NCBI GenBank assembly: GCA_017459865.1
Contig: JAFUCD010000004.1
Span: 62,001 to 126,000 of the forward strand
Reading direction: 5' to 3'
DNA from: Oscillospiraceae bacterium
Lineage (GTDB): Bacteria; Bacillota_A; Clostridia; Oscillospirales; Oscillospiraceae
Length of the DNA stretch: 64,000 bases
Below the pieces are notes generated by a model, which saw nothing but the letters and a program-made list of their open reading frames with translations, made no database searches and was not told the origin of the DNA. The position numbers were made by a program, and so were the translations under genes. Shown here piece by piece: positions 29,099 to 38,702 of the stretch (within the stretch, counting starts at the first letter, position 1; each line of letters opens with the position of its first letter).

Positions 29099-30406
29099 AT
29101 GATCGACATTCGACTGATACGTGAGAATCCCGACCTGGTGCGGGAAAATATCAAAAAGAAATTTCAGGACGCCAAGCTGCCGCTGGTCGATGAGGTGCTG
29201 GAGCTGGACAAGGCCAACCGCGCCGCGATCAACGAGGCGTCGAATCTGCGGGCACAGCGCAACAGCCTATCCAAGCAGATCGGAAAGCTGATGGGACAGG
29301 CCAAAAAAGACCCCTCCAAGCTGGAGGAGGTCGAAGCCATCAAGGCGCAGGTTACCGCGCAGGCGGAGCGTCTCGCGGAGCTGGAAAAGGAAGAGGAAGC
29401 GCTGAACGCGAAGATCCGCGATATCATGATGCGCATTCCGCAGATCATCGACGAATCCGTGCCGATCGGCCCGGATGACAGCCACAATGTCGAGGTACAG
29501 CGCTTCGGTGAGGCATCCGTACCGGACTTCCCGATCCCGTATCACACCGAGATCATGGAGTCCTTCGACGGCATCGATCTGGATGCGGCGCGCCGTGTCT
29601 CCGGCAACGGATTTTATTATCTCATGGGCGATATCGCCCGGCTGCACGAGGGCGTGCTGGCATACGCCCGCGATTTTATGATCGACAAGGGCTTTACCTA
29701 TGTGATCCCGCCGTTCCTGATCCACGGCGCTGTCGTGGAGGGCGTCATGTCCTTCCCCGAAATGGACGCCATGATGTATAAGATCGAGGGAGAGGATCTC
29801 TATCTGATCGGCACGTCCGAGCACTCCATGATCGGCAGATATATCGACCAGATCCTTCCCGAGAGCGCGCTGCCGCAGACGCTCACGAGCTACAGCCCCT
29901 GCTTCCGGAAGGAAAAGGGCGCGCACGGCATCGAGGAGCGCGGCGTCTACCGCATCCATCAGTTCGAAAAGCAGGAGATGGTGGTCGTCTGCAAGCCCGA
30001 GGACAGCATGTACTGGTACGAAAAGCTGTGGCGGAATTCCGTCGAGCTCTTCCGCAGCCTGGATATCCCGGTCCGCCAGCTGGAGTGCTGCTCCGGCGAC
30101 CTTGCGGATCTGAAGGTGAAGAGCTGTGATATCGAGGCATGGAGCCCGCGCCAGCAGAAGTTCTTCGAGGTCTGCTCCTGCTCCAACCTCGGTGACGCGC
30201 AGGCCCGCCGCCTCCGCATCCGCATCAAGAGCGAGGACGGCAAGAATTATCTGGCGCATACCCTCAACAATACCTGCGTCGCCCCGCCGCGCATGCTGAT
30301 TGCGTTCCTGGAGAACAACCTGCAGCCCGACGGCACCGTCCGAATCCCCGAGGTCCTGCGTCCCTACATGGGCGGCAAGGAAGTCCTCATCCCCAAGTCG
30401 AAATAA
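29099..30406 (+). CDS. serS: Seryl-tRNA synthetase
   Basis: A class II synthetase of 435 residues that charges tRNA-Ser. Residues 1-105 form the long antiparallel coiled-coil arm (for example LVREN, RAQRNSLSKQIGKLMGQAKK). The catalytic domain has IGTSEHSMIGRYIDQIL, motif 2 around SPCFRKEKGAHGIEERGVYRIHQ, and motif 3 near LNNTCVAPPRMLIAFLEN. It has an AGAGGAG ribosome site. No T-box leader fits in the 36-bp gap after parB. Confidence 0.97.
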   Translation: MIDIRLIRENPDLVRENIKKKFQDAKLPLVDEVLELDKANRAAINEASNLRAQRNSLSKQIGKLMGQAKKDPSKLEEVEAIKAQVTAQAERLAELEKEEEALNAKIRDIMMRIPQIIDESVPIGPDDSHNVEVQRFGEASVPDFPIPYHTEIMESFDGIDLDAARRVSGNGFYYLMGDIARLHEGVLAYARDFMIDKGFTYVIPPFLIHGAVVEGVMSFPEMDAMMYKIEGEDLYLIGTSEHSMIGRYIDQILPESALPQTLTSYSPCFRKEKGAHGIEERGVYRIHQFEKQEMVVVCKPEDSMYWYEKLWRNSVELFRSLDIPVRQLECCSGDLADLKVKSCDIEAWSPRQQKFFEVCSCSNLGDAQARRLRIRIKSEDGKNYLAHTLNNTCVAPPRMLIAFLENNLQPDGTVRIPEVLRPYMGGKEVLIPKSK

Positions 30407-30459
30407 GCCGAACGGCTTTTTCGAATAGACAAGCATTTCAATAGAAAGGAGAACAAAAA

Positions 30460-30855
30460 ATGAGCAAACTCGTCAGCGAATTCAAAGAATTCATCATGAA
30501 GGGCAACGTGCTCGATATGGCGGTCGGCGTCATCGTCGGCGGCGCGTTCGGGTCCATCGTCAGCTCTCTCGTGGAAGACGTCCTCGGCCCCATCATCGGT
30601 CTGATCGTCGGCGGTCTGGAGTTCAGCAAGCTGAGCTTCGGTATTGGCGACGCCCAAATCATGTACGGCAACTTCATCCAGGCGATCATCAACTTCCTGA
30701 TCGTCGCGCTCGTCATCTTCGCGCTCGTCAAGGCCGTGAACAAGGCCCGCGACCTCGCCTCGAAGAAGGAAGAAGAGAAGCCCGAAGAGCCCGCCGGTCC
30801 CACGACCGAAGAGCTGCTTGGCGACATCCTCGCAGAGCTGAAGAAAAAGCAGTAA
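30460..30855 (+). CDS. mscL: Large-conductance mechanosensitive channel MscL
   Basis: A 131-residue pentameric channel that opens on hypo-osmotic shock. The N-terminal helix and TM1 are FKEFIMKGNVLDMAVGVIVGGAFGSIVSSL, given here as KGNVLDMAVGVIVGGAFG. TM2 is FIQAIINFLIVALVIFALVKAV. The C-terminal cytoplasmic bundle is charged (EEEKPEEPAGPTTEELLGDI). An AGAAAGGAG site precedes the ATG. It appears to be a single-gene unit after serS. Confidence 0.95.
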   Translation: MSKLVSEFKEFIMKGNVLDMAVGVIVGGAFGSIVSSLVEDVLGPIIGLIVGGLEFSKLSFGIGDAQIMYGNFIQAIINFLIVALVIFALVKAVNKARDLASKKEEEKPEEPAGPTTEELLGDILAELKKKQ

Positions 30856-30896
30856 GCGCCCGACACGGAATTACATAAATTCCCAAATATTTCTGC

Positions 30897-30925
30897 TTGA
30901 CACCACAGGGCTTATATGCTATTAT
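30897..30925 (+). promoter_or_regulatory. Promoter of the initiator tRNA gene, overlapped by a hairpin
   Basis: A perfect TTGACA (30897-30902) and TATTAT (30920-30925) spaced 17 nt. The spacer and the following DNA form a 15-bp perfect inverted repeat, CCACAGGGCTTATAT with ATATAAGCCCTGTGG (30903-30940). That repeat could act as the terminator of mscL, although it has no clear U-run, or as an operator. Confidence 0.75.
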
Positions 30926-30955
30926 ATATAAGCCCTGTGGGGCAGAAGTCAATAT

Positions 30956-31031
<76 letters not shown>

Positions 31032-31035
31032 TGTC

Positions 31036-31074
31036 GAGTGAAGATAACGGATTTCGTTATCTTCACTCTTTTTT
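31036..31074 (+). terminator. Terminator of the tRNA gene, at the left end of the element
   Basis: GAGTGAAGATAACG (31036-31049) and CGTTATCTTCACTC (31055-31068) form a perfect 14-bp stem with a 5-nt loop and six Ts. A near copy of one arm occurs at the right end of the element (55791-55804). Confidence 0.92.
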
Positions 31075-31109
31075 GTTGCAGCGGCAAGGTTTTTGCCTTG
31101 CTGCTTTTC

Positions 31110-32819
<1,710 letters not shown>

Positions 32820-33065
32820 TCAGCCCTCCTTTCCGGCAGCCGAACAGGCATCTTCACCCGTCAGCATACCTTCTTCCGTAAAGGCTGACAAATCTGCAAA
32901 GTCACTGCCGATATAGTGGCGCAGGCAGTGGGACAGCGTTTGTTGATCGTTCCGGTGGTAGTCCACTGGGACATACCGGGACGCCACGGTATACCGGACG
33001 CCGTTGACGGTGTATTCCTGCTCGTCATGACCGATGCCGACGATAAAGACAGGTTCGCTGTTCAT
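32820..33065 (-). CDS. Small element-encoded protein, unknown
   Basis: An 81-residue acidic protein beginning MNSEPVFIVGIGHDEQEY. Its stop overlaps the start of the recombinase gene, so the two are likely translated together. The N-terminal half looks like a small beta-sheet domain (FIVGIG, YTVNGVRYTVASRYVP). The second half is helical (QQTLSHCLRHYIGSDF). I cannot assign a family. A role in controlling the recombinase is possible from position only. Confidence 0.7.
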   Translation of the reverse strand: MNSEPVFIVGIGHDEQEYTVNGVRYTVASRYVPVDYHRNDQQTLSHCLRHYIGSDFADLSAFTEEGMLTGEDACSAAGKEG

Positions 33066-33077
33066 TCAGAGCCCTCC

Positions 33078-33917
33078 TTATCTGGTGTCGCGGTCTCGGT
33101 AGCGCTGCTTTTTCAGCAGGTTGAGACCGGCGATAATGTCTTCTTTGATTTGCTTATCCGTATAGTCGGCGGGGAAGTAGGAACGAAAATCATCCCGCCG
33201 CAGACGGATCTGCTCCCGCTGGTTTGGCTTCGGCTCGGACAGGACTGACGCGACAATCTTCGCGGTATCTCCCGCATAAAGCATTTCGCTCTCTTTTCGC
33301 ATCCGACATGCCTGTGAGTAGGACGGTGTGCAGTCATAGAGTTCGATGGCGTCCGCCACGGCGCGTTGTTCGTGTTGCGACAGATACGAGAGTTCAACAC
33401 CGACTGAAAAAGCAATACGCCCTTCATCCATCAGCGTGAGCAGCGGCGGGATCAGATGCGTAAGGCGGATATAGCGTTTAACCTGCCTGCCGCTGTCCTC
33501 CTCTGAAATAGCATCGACGGTCAGCTTCGGGCCAAGTTGGCCCGAAGTCCTGCCCTGATGCTTCAGTGCGTCAAACTTCATCTTATAAGCAAACGCCTTT
33601 TCACTCGGGAGAATGTGCTCCCGGTGGAGATTGCTGTCTACCAGCTGAATGGCAGCTTCCTCACGGCTGACGGCATGAACAAAGGCAGGAACCTCAACGA
33701 TCCCTGCCTTCTGCGCTGCCCGGAGCCTCCGGTGGCCGGAGATGACTTCATATTCATTTGGTGCATCTTCCAGTGGCCGAACGATCAGCGGCGTGAGAAT
33801 GCCGAGCTCCCGGACGCTCTCCACGAGGGCGTCCATTTCGGCGTCGTCCCGCACCTGATAGGGATGACCCTCAAACGGGTGCAGATTTGCAATTGCAATA
33901 TTGGTTGTGGTATTCAT
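33078..33917 (-). CDS. ParB-like nuclease/partition domain protein
   Basis: A 279-residue plasmid-type ParB protein. The N-terminal ParB domain shows LHPFEGHPYQVRDDAEMDAL and the motif VISGHRRLRAAQKAG. The next region DSNLHREHILPSEKAFAY and the helix-turn-helix stretch (SGRQVKRYIRLTHL) are typical of ParB/Noc and KorB-like proteins of gut mobile elements. Its start overlaps the relaxase stop by 4 nt (ATGA). No ParA partner is present in the element. It could stabilise the excised circle or act as a regulator; palindromic sites are found near the SF3 helicase gene. Confidence 0.85.
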   Translation of the reverse strand: MNTTTNIAIANLHPFEGHPYQVRDDAEMDALVESVRELGILTPLIVRPLEDAPNEYEVISGHRRLRAAQKAGIVEVPAFVHAVSREEAAIQLVDSNLHREHILPSEKAFAYKMKFDALKHQGRTSGQLGPKLTVDAISEEDSGRQVKRYIRLTHLIPPLLTLMDEGRIAFSVGVELSYLSQHEQRAVADAIELYDCTPSYSQACRMRKESEMLYAGDTAKIVASVLSEPKPNQREQIRLRRDDFRSYFPADYTDKQIKEDIIAGLNLLKKQRYRDRDTR

Positions 33918-35269
33918 CTTTCATAACTCCTTTGTGTTCTGTGTCGTTCGGGAATGGGCTGTTCCCGCTGTTTCAGTTCGTTGTCATAGACCAAATCGAG
34001 CGTTTCCTGCATATGAAAAGACCGCGCCTCCACGGACTTGGCGAGCTTCAGTTGCTCACGCAGAGCCGTGATCGACGCGGTCTTTTCGGTTTTCTGCTGC
34101 CGCAGCGATTCCTTTGTTTCGGGATCGGCACGGCGCATTTTGTTTTGTATGGATGCGCGCTCGGCGGTCATCTGATCGAGCGCTGCCTGTTTTTCTGCAA
34201 TGAAGGCCTGCAGCTCATCCATGGTTTCAATTCCAGTCTCACCGAGAAAGCATGTTTCCCTGTCATACTGATCCAGCTTCCGCAGCTCCTCCCGGAGGAA
34301 GGGGCTGTTGGGTTTGTAAGCCGTTCCCTTCGGGAGAATACCGAGCTGATAGCAATAGTACAGATACAGCCGATAGATGTGCGACGGCCTCTGATGCGGT
34401 TGATGGGCATGGCGCAGGTGCTCGGGAACATCAGTCTGCCAACAGACAACCGCCTTCTTCGTCTGACTTGGATGCGATGCCAGGAACCGATACATGTTTT
34501 CCGGCACCCAGCGCTTATCCAGCGTGTCCAAACGCGTGAAGTGCGTATATTGTGGCAGCCGGATGCGGTAATGTACGCGGTCGGAGAAGTCTGTGATATA
34601 TCCCAGCCGTCGAAGATATGCCTCCGCGTCCTGCAGCGTGCAGCTGTTTTGAAACGCCTCCCGAATGTCCTCGCGGTAGACGTTATACCGGGTCGGCTTG
34701 CCGTCCTTCTCATCAAAATACGCGGGACGGGACGGCGCCTTATGCGGTACGGGAACGACGGACAGACCATGCACCTGACAGTAATAGTCCGACACACGAC
34801 GCATCCATTCGATCTCTTGCTTGGAGTGGTTATACTTCTTCCCATCCACGAAGGACACGGAATTGAAGACAAAGTGGTTGTGCAGGTGATCTTTGTCCAA
34901 ATGGGTCGTGACGATGATTTGAAAGCGATCGCCCCACATAGCCTTTGCGGTCATGACGCCGATCTCATGACACAGCTCCGGCGTGACCTCGCCGGGCTTA
35001 AAGCTCTGGTAGCCGTGCCAGGCGATGTATCCGTCGGTCTTGTGAAACTGCTTCTTGGTCAGGATCATCTGCTGCACGGCGGTCTCTCTGATGCAGTTGA
35101 TGGCGGTGACGAATTGACCGTCTGCTGTCGCTTCGGGACGTTCCACATACCGGGCTGCGTTCCAGAGATCCTCCAGATCCGGAATGGGGCAGGTTTTCTC
35201 CGGGTTCTCGGCGTAGTCGATCACGTCCTGAATGTTGCCGGAAATATGCCATAGTTTGGTCGTCGCCAT
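33914..35269 (-). CDS. Relaxase/mobilization nuclease (MOBP type)
   Basis: A 451-residue relaxase that should nick the element at oriT and pilot the strand to a recipient. The N-terminus KLWHISGNIQDVIDYAENPEKT is the family start. The HUH metal-binding motif III is HLDKDHLHNHFVFNSVSF near residue 122. The catalytic Tyr is probably within the first 65 residues, for example around DYAENPEKT. The C-terminal third is helical and charged. It overlaps mobC upstream and the ParB-like gene downstream, forming a mobilization operon. Without transfer pore genes it must borrow a conjugation apparatus. Confidence 0.9.
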   Translation of the reverse strand: MATTKLWHISGNIQDVIDYAENPEKTCPIPDLEDLWNAARYVERPEATADGQFVTAINCIRETAVQQMILTKKQFHKTDGYIAWHGYQSFKPGEVTPELCHEIGVMTAKAMWGDRFQIIVTTHLDKDHLHNHFVFNSVSFVDGKKYNHSKQEIEWMRRVSDYYCQVHGLSVVPVPHKAPSRPAYFDEKDGKPTRYNVYREDIREAFQNSCTLQDAEAYLRRLGYITDFSDRVHYRIRLPQYTHFTRLDTLDKRWVPENMYRFLASHPSQTKKAVVCWQTDVPEHLRHAHQPHQRPSHIYRLYLYYCYQLGILPKGTAYKPNSPFLREELRKLDQYDRETCFLGETGIETMDELQAFIAEKQAALDQMTAERASIQNKMRRADPETKESLRQQKTEKTASITALREQLKLAKSVEARSFHMQETLDLVYDNELKQREQPIPERHRTQRSYER

Positions 35270-35574
35270 CAGGACACCTCCTGGTCCAGCGTGTATGCTT
35301 CCTGCAGCTCTACGATGCTGCGCTCCAATCGGTGCGCTGCTTCTTTGAATTGCGGAGAGAGATTCGCTGCACGCAACATCATTTCATGGATGTCGTAGAG
35401 CTGCTTCATCACGTCCCAGAACTGCTTGGGCGGGATGGCCTCCGAGGATTTGCCGTCGATAAGGGAGCAGATATACTTTGACTGCGACATCCCGCGATCC
35501 TTTGCCAATCGTTCCAGCTTGCGTTTGAGCTTCGGCGGAAGTCGGATCGTGGTTTTCATGGTTTCGTGTTTCAT
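35269..35574 (-). CDS. MobC-like relaxosome accessory protein
   Basis: A 101-residue protein. I use the start MKHETMKTTIRLPPKLKR (35574), which follows AAAGGAG; a longer frame begins in the candidate oriT. The TTIRLPPKLKRKLERLAKDRG segment is a ribbon-helix-helix DNA-binding start, followed by the helical QSKYICSLIDGK and a MobC-like C-terminal helix (HRLERSIVELQEAY). Such proteins help the relaxase open oriT. The stop overlaps the relaxase start (TGATG). Confidence 0.85.
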   Translation of the reverse strand: MKHETMKTTIRLPPKLKRKLERLAKDRGMSQSKYICSLIDGKSSEAIPPKQFWDVMKQLYDIHEMMLRAANLSPQFKEAAHRLERSIVELQEAYTLDQEVS

Positions 35575-35610
35575 AATGATTACTCCTTTGTAAATTTGAA
35601 CGGGGGTATT

Positions 35611-35675
35611 CAGGGGTGCTCCCCTGGGACGAATGGATTGTGACGGCACAATCCGATGCTCGCTACCCTTATGGA
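35611..35675. other. Candidate origin of transfer (oriT)
   Basis: Just upstream of the mobC-relaxase operon are two hairpins: CAGGGG-TGCT-CCCCTG (35611-35626) and the perfect GGATTGTG-ACGG-CACAATCC (35635-35654). The sequence CGATGCTCGCTACCCTTATG follows. An inverted repeat with an adjacent short nick region beside the relaxase operon is the usual oriT layout. The nick position is not determinable here. Confidence 0.45.
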
Positions 35676-35840
35676 CAGGGGCGGGACGCCTCCATCCAAC
35701 AGATAAGAAACATGCAGCCGCACATGAAAAGGGGTGTCACTTTTTGGGAAAGGTATCGCTACAAATCGTGTGCGATTCCTCAGCCGGTTCCACTTCGGAT
35801 AATCGTTGAAGGGCGAGGGGCGAATGAAAACCGGCTGAGA

Positions 35841-35859
35841 AAGGGTGTACGTTCGTACG
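35841..35859. repeat. Left copy of a 19-nt inverted repeat flanking the SF3 helicase gene
   Basis: AAGGGTGTACGTTCGTACG. Its exact reverse complement lies at 37237-37255 on the other side of the helicase gene. The core GTACG-TT-CGTAC is itself palindromic, suggesting a dimeric protein binding site. Confidence 0.8.
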
Positions 35860-35866
35860 ACCAATG

Positions 35867-37201
35867 TCACAGCATGCGGCATATTCCTTTGTAACCTCGC
35901 AGCCGCCTTCGATCCAGATAGAGGTTGTTGGTCGGCTCCAGACCGTATTTCTGTGCCTGCATCCCCATCTGCTGAACAAAGCTGCCCATGGACATGGTGT
36001 GATACGCGTTTTCCTCGCACCAAGTCTGATAGACCTCATAGAGATCCCTGGTGCTGCACTGATACCCTTCGCCGATGCGGATGTAGCCTTCGGATTCCAG
36101 AAATCCGGTTACGGTGTTGCTCTCGTAGATGCTGTCCTCCAGATTGCGCTTCGCTCGTTCGCTTTCCGTGAAGTGAAAGTCGTTTTTCAGCAACCGGCGC
36201 AATCCCTCCAGCGCCCACAGAAAGATGCCGTCGATCTCTGAGAGCAGCTTTTCTGACAGATACGGATCGTCCACTCTGTTTTCCGGCCGATCCTTTGTCT
36301 TCAGAATAAGCTGCCGGCGATAGAATCCGTCACTGCGGTCATACAGCGATTTCAGCGACCCGTTGCCGAATCCGATCAGCCGTGCGTACATGGCACCCTG
36401 ATAGCTCTGGATGCCCTTTCGCTCTAAATCCATAGGAGTCTCCGCTGTGACGATGGCCTTGATGATGTTTGTCTCCGGGAGCGCTTCGAGCTTCATGTCG
36501 TCGTCCACCAAGAGGAGCTTGTGCTCCAGATCCGCTCTGGCAAAGCGGTTTGTTGCAACCTTCGCGATGCTTCCGGTGTTGAGAGAGCTTCCGAACAGAG
36601 CGGAGAGGACGACGCCGATCCGGGATTTGCCTTCGCCGCCACGGCCAACGATCATCAGCATTTTCTGCCCTCGGGTGGAGGGAATCAGACAGTAACCGAT
36701 ATACTCCTGCAAGGTAGGGATGTCCTCCGGATACAGCAGCTCATGGAGAAACTGCAGCCATCGCTTCGGCTCCGGCGCATCGGGGAGATAGGACACAGGG
36801 AGGCGGCTGACGCAGACCTCCTTTTCTGTGGACAGTGTACCGTCCACAAACAGAGTGCCGTTTGCGACGTGGATACGGTCTGCAAGCGCAGGAATCGACG
36901 CGCAGTAGGCTTCCGACTTCAAGACCTCGAACAGCGCCGGCACTTTCTTGGCAAGACCGTTGTGGATATACGGTTTCAGCCGTTTGTAGATCTCGCTTTT
37001 CAGCAGGCCTTCGTCTGCGATCCATCCGTCCACGCCGAAAAACTTGCGGTTCATGCATACCATTGGCAGTTCTGTGAGAAGATCCTCACAGAACAGCACC
37101 TCATCGACGCCGCCGTTCAGCAGCCAACGCGGCGCTTCCTGCTCCGTGTCGGCCTGGATTGCCTCATCCACAGGGGAGAGGACTTGGTTTTCTTTGTTCA
37201 T
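35867..37201 (-). CDS. SF3-type replicative helicase (phage/plasmid primase D5/P4 family)
   Basis: A 444-residue helicase related to the C-terminal part of phage P4 alpha and poxvirus D5. Walker A is VGRGGEGKSRIGVVLSALFG near residue 188, Walker B is LLLVDDDMKLEAL near 230, and the SF3 motif C/sensor region is LIGFGNGSLKSLYDRSDGFYRR. A preceding D5-like N-terminal domain (HVANGTLFVDG) is present, but I see no primase domain. A C-terminal winged-helix follows (FLESEGYIRIGEGYQ). It probably replicates the excised element. The two 19-nt inverted repeats lie 8 bp after its stop and about 36 bp before its start. Confidence 0.88.
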   Translation of the reverse strand: MNKENQVLSPVDEAIQADTEQEAPRWLLNGGVDEVLFCEDLLTELPMVCMNRKFFGVDGWIADEGLLKSEIYKRLKPYIHNGLAKKVPALFEVLKSEAYCASIPALADRIHVANGTLFVDGTLSTEKEVCVSRLPVSYLPDAPEPKRWLQFLHELLYPEDIPTLQEYIGYCLIPSTRGQKMLMIVGRGGEGKSRIGVVLSALFGSSLNTGSIAKVATNRFARADLEHKLLLVDDDMKLEALPETNIIKAIVTAETPMDLERKGIQSYQGAMYARLIGFGNGSLKSLYDRSDGFYRRQLILKTKDRPENRVDDPYLSEKLLSEIDGIFLWALEGLRRLLKNDFHFTESERAKRNLEDSIYESNTVTGFLESEGYIRIGEGYQCSTRDLYEVYQTWCEENAYHTMSMGSFVQQMGMQAQKYGLEPTNNLYLDRRRLRGYKGICRML

Positions 37202-37520
37202 AGTATTTTTCTCCTTTAATCATGATTGGTTTTTGGCGTACGAACGTACACCCTTCACTGCTCTCTTTTTCAGCCAGTAGAGTATTTGCAGCCCTCCTCT
37301 CATATAGATTTGGCTGGAAAAAGTGGGGGCAGTTATCAACAAATAAAAAGCACCTGCCGTAGCAGGCGCAGCGCGTGTGGTTTGCTAGAACATATGACCA
37401 ATCCTTTCTGAGGGAAGGCGTCCCTCTATATGGGCAACGGCACTTCTACCCCCGAAATGTTCCTGAGATTTGATTTTTTATAGAAAAAAGCGACATCGGC
37501 GTCATTTGTGTCATAAACGC
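37202..37520. other. Non-coding interval upstream of the SF3 helicase gene
   Basis: I see no gene here. It holds the helicase ribosome site, the right 19-nt inverted repeat (37237-37255) and a hairpin AGCACCTGC-CGTA-GCAGGCGC around 37348-37370. That hairpin resembles the terminator at 37525, so it may be a terminator or attenuator for leftward transcription. Confidence 0.5.
37237..37255. repeat. Right copy of the 19-nt inverted repeat
   Basis: CGTACGAACGTACACCCTT, the exact reverse complement of 35841-35859. It is about 36 bp upstream of the helicase start, a position suited to an operator or replication iteron. Confidence 0.8.
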
Positions 37521-37558
37521 AAAAAGCGCCTGCAGGGGGTTACCCTCTGCAGGCGCTC
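37521..37558 (-). terminator. Terminator after the sigma-4-like gene
   Basis: AGCGCCTGCAGGG pairs with CCCTCTGCAGGCGCT (one bulge), with AAAAA on the left giving a U-run on the minus strand. It overlaps the stop codon of the gene. Confidence 0.8.
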
Positions 37559-38465
37559 AATCGGATTCCTTATTGAATTGTTCGTAAGCCTCGCCGATCT
37601 TTTTCAGTCGTTTCAGAACGGCGCTGTGTGTTTTGAAGCCGGTTTTCTCCGCGATCTCTTTCATCGTGTACCCCTGTGCACGGAGCATCAGGATGCGACG
37701 ATCGGTCGGATCAATGGCTTCGAGAAACTGCTCTGTGTCAACCAGCGCAATCACCGCATCCTCGAGCTTGCGACCGGGAGCTCCGAACTTAAGCGGAAAG
37801 CTCTCAAATGGGTTTTTGCAGTTGTCTTCATCTCTCTCTTCTTCCTCCCGCAGCCGCTTTGCGCGCTCTGCCTCCAGAGAGCACTCCGCATGGGGCGATC
37901 GAGTGTGGTACCACGAACGGTAAAAGTCACGCTTCTTATTGCTGTTGCGGCGGTCGAAATCTTCCGGGCATCGAAACTCATTCGCGGTTTGAAGGACGGC
38001 GTTCAGATGATGCTTTTCCATCGCAGCGGGAACGATCTGCGACAAATGAATATGAAACTCTTCCAGAGGAACATAACCGAAGGTTAGGTGCCTGGCACTG
38101 CGATACAGCGTCTCAGCCGAGGGAATGATACCGCTGTCCAGCAGCTCCTGCACCCAGTATCCGCAGGAATGCGCAATAATGTATTCCGGCGCATAACCCG
38201 AGTAGGCCTCCATGAGTCCCTTGAAGCCGAGATGATTCCAGACCATGTAGGCGTAGCTGTCCATCATGAGCTCAAGAAACAGGTCGCTCTCGACCGCACG
38301 GATCACGTTCCAGTCGGTGAAATACGCGTCGATGCGTCGAGGCAGCTGCAGCTCCGGTGGAGCACGTTCTACAAGCTCCTTCGGGAGGAACAGATATGCC
38401 GGGATGTATTCGGAGTTGCGATAGGGCGTGATTTGGCCGTTTTTCCGTTTCAGCTGGATCGGCAT
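37557..38465 (-). CDS. Element protein with C-terminal sigma-70 region-4-like HTH
   Basis: A 302-residue protein found in gut mobile elements. I choose MPIQLKRKNGQITPYRNSEY at 38465, which has AAGGAG at the right distance; an ATG six bases earlier is too close. The N-terminal two thirds (for example LFLPKELVERAPPELQLP, MVWNHLGFKGLMEAYSGYAPEY) have no motif I recognise. The C-terminus RRILMLRAQGYTMKEIAEKTGFKTHSAVLKRL is a clear helix-turn-helix of the sigma region 4/LuxR kind. A charged linker (EEEERDEDNC) joins the parts. It could be a regulator of mobilization or replication genes. Confidence 0.7.
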   Translation of the reverse strand: MPIQLKRKNGQITPYRNSEYIPAYLFLPKELVERAPPELQLPRRIDAYFTDWNVIRAVESDLFLELMMDSYAYMVWNHLGFKGLMEAYSGYAPEYIIAHSCGYWVQELLDSGIIPSAETLYRSARHLTFGYVPLEEFHIHLSQIVPAAMEKHHLNAVLQTANEFRCPEDFDRRNSNKKRDFYRSWYHTRSPHAECSLEAERAKRLREEEERDEDNCKNPFESFPLKFGAPGRKLEDAVIALVDTEQFLEAIDPTDRRILMLRAQGYTMKEIAEKTGFKTHSAVLKRLKKIGEAYEQFNKESD

Positions 38466-38656
38466 ATGCATCCGCTCCTTCCTGTTTAGCGTGTTGCCGG
38501 AGCGAGGGAGGGAGTCTCCCATGCTCCGACGATATTCTAACAGGAAACGAGTCCCATAAACGGGACTCCGAGAACTTGATATTCGTTTTTGTGGCGAAAT
38601 CTTTAAAATTGCCTGGAATAATCTCGTATTGATTTTAGATTGAAGATATATTATAA

Positions 38657-38688
38657 TTAGAGATACTTAGAGTTAAAATTAGAGATAA
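38657..38688. repeat. Three TTAGAGATA-type repeats upstream of the AlbA_2 gene
   Basis: TTAGAGATAC at 38657, TTAGAGTTAA at 38667 and TTAGAGATAA at 38679, so spaced 10 and 12 bp. They lie between the likely promoter and the GGAGGAG ribosome site. The same motif recurs at 40385-40414 upstream of the next gene. Confidence 0.8.
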
Positions 38689-38702
38689 CAGGAGGAGATT
38701 AT

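Noticed and set aside
38523..38700. CRISPR-like short repeats near TTAGAGATA
   Set aside because: Units are 9-10 bp and directly adjacent, with no spacers and no cas genes. They fit regulatory repeats.
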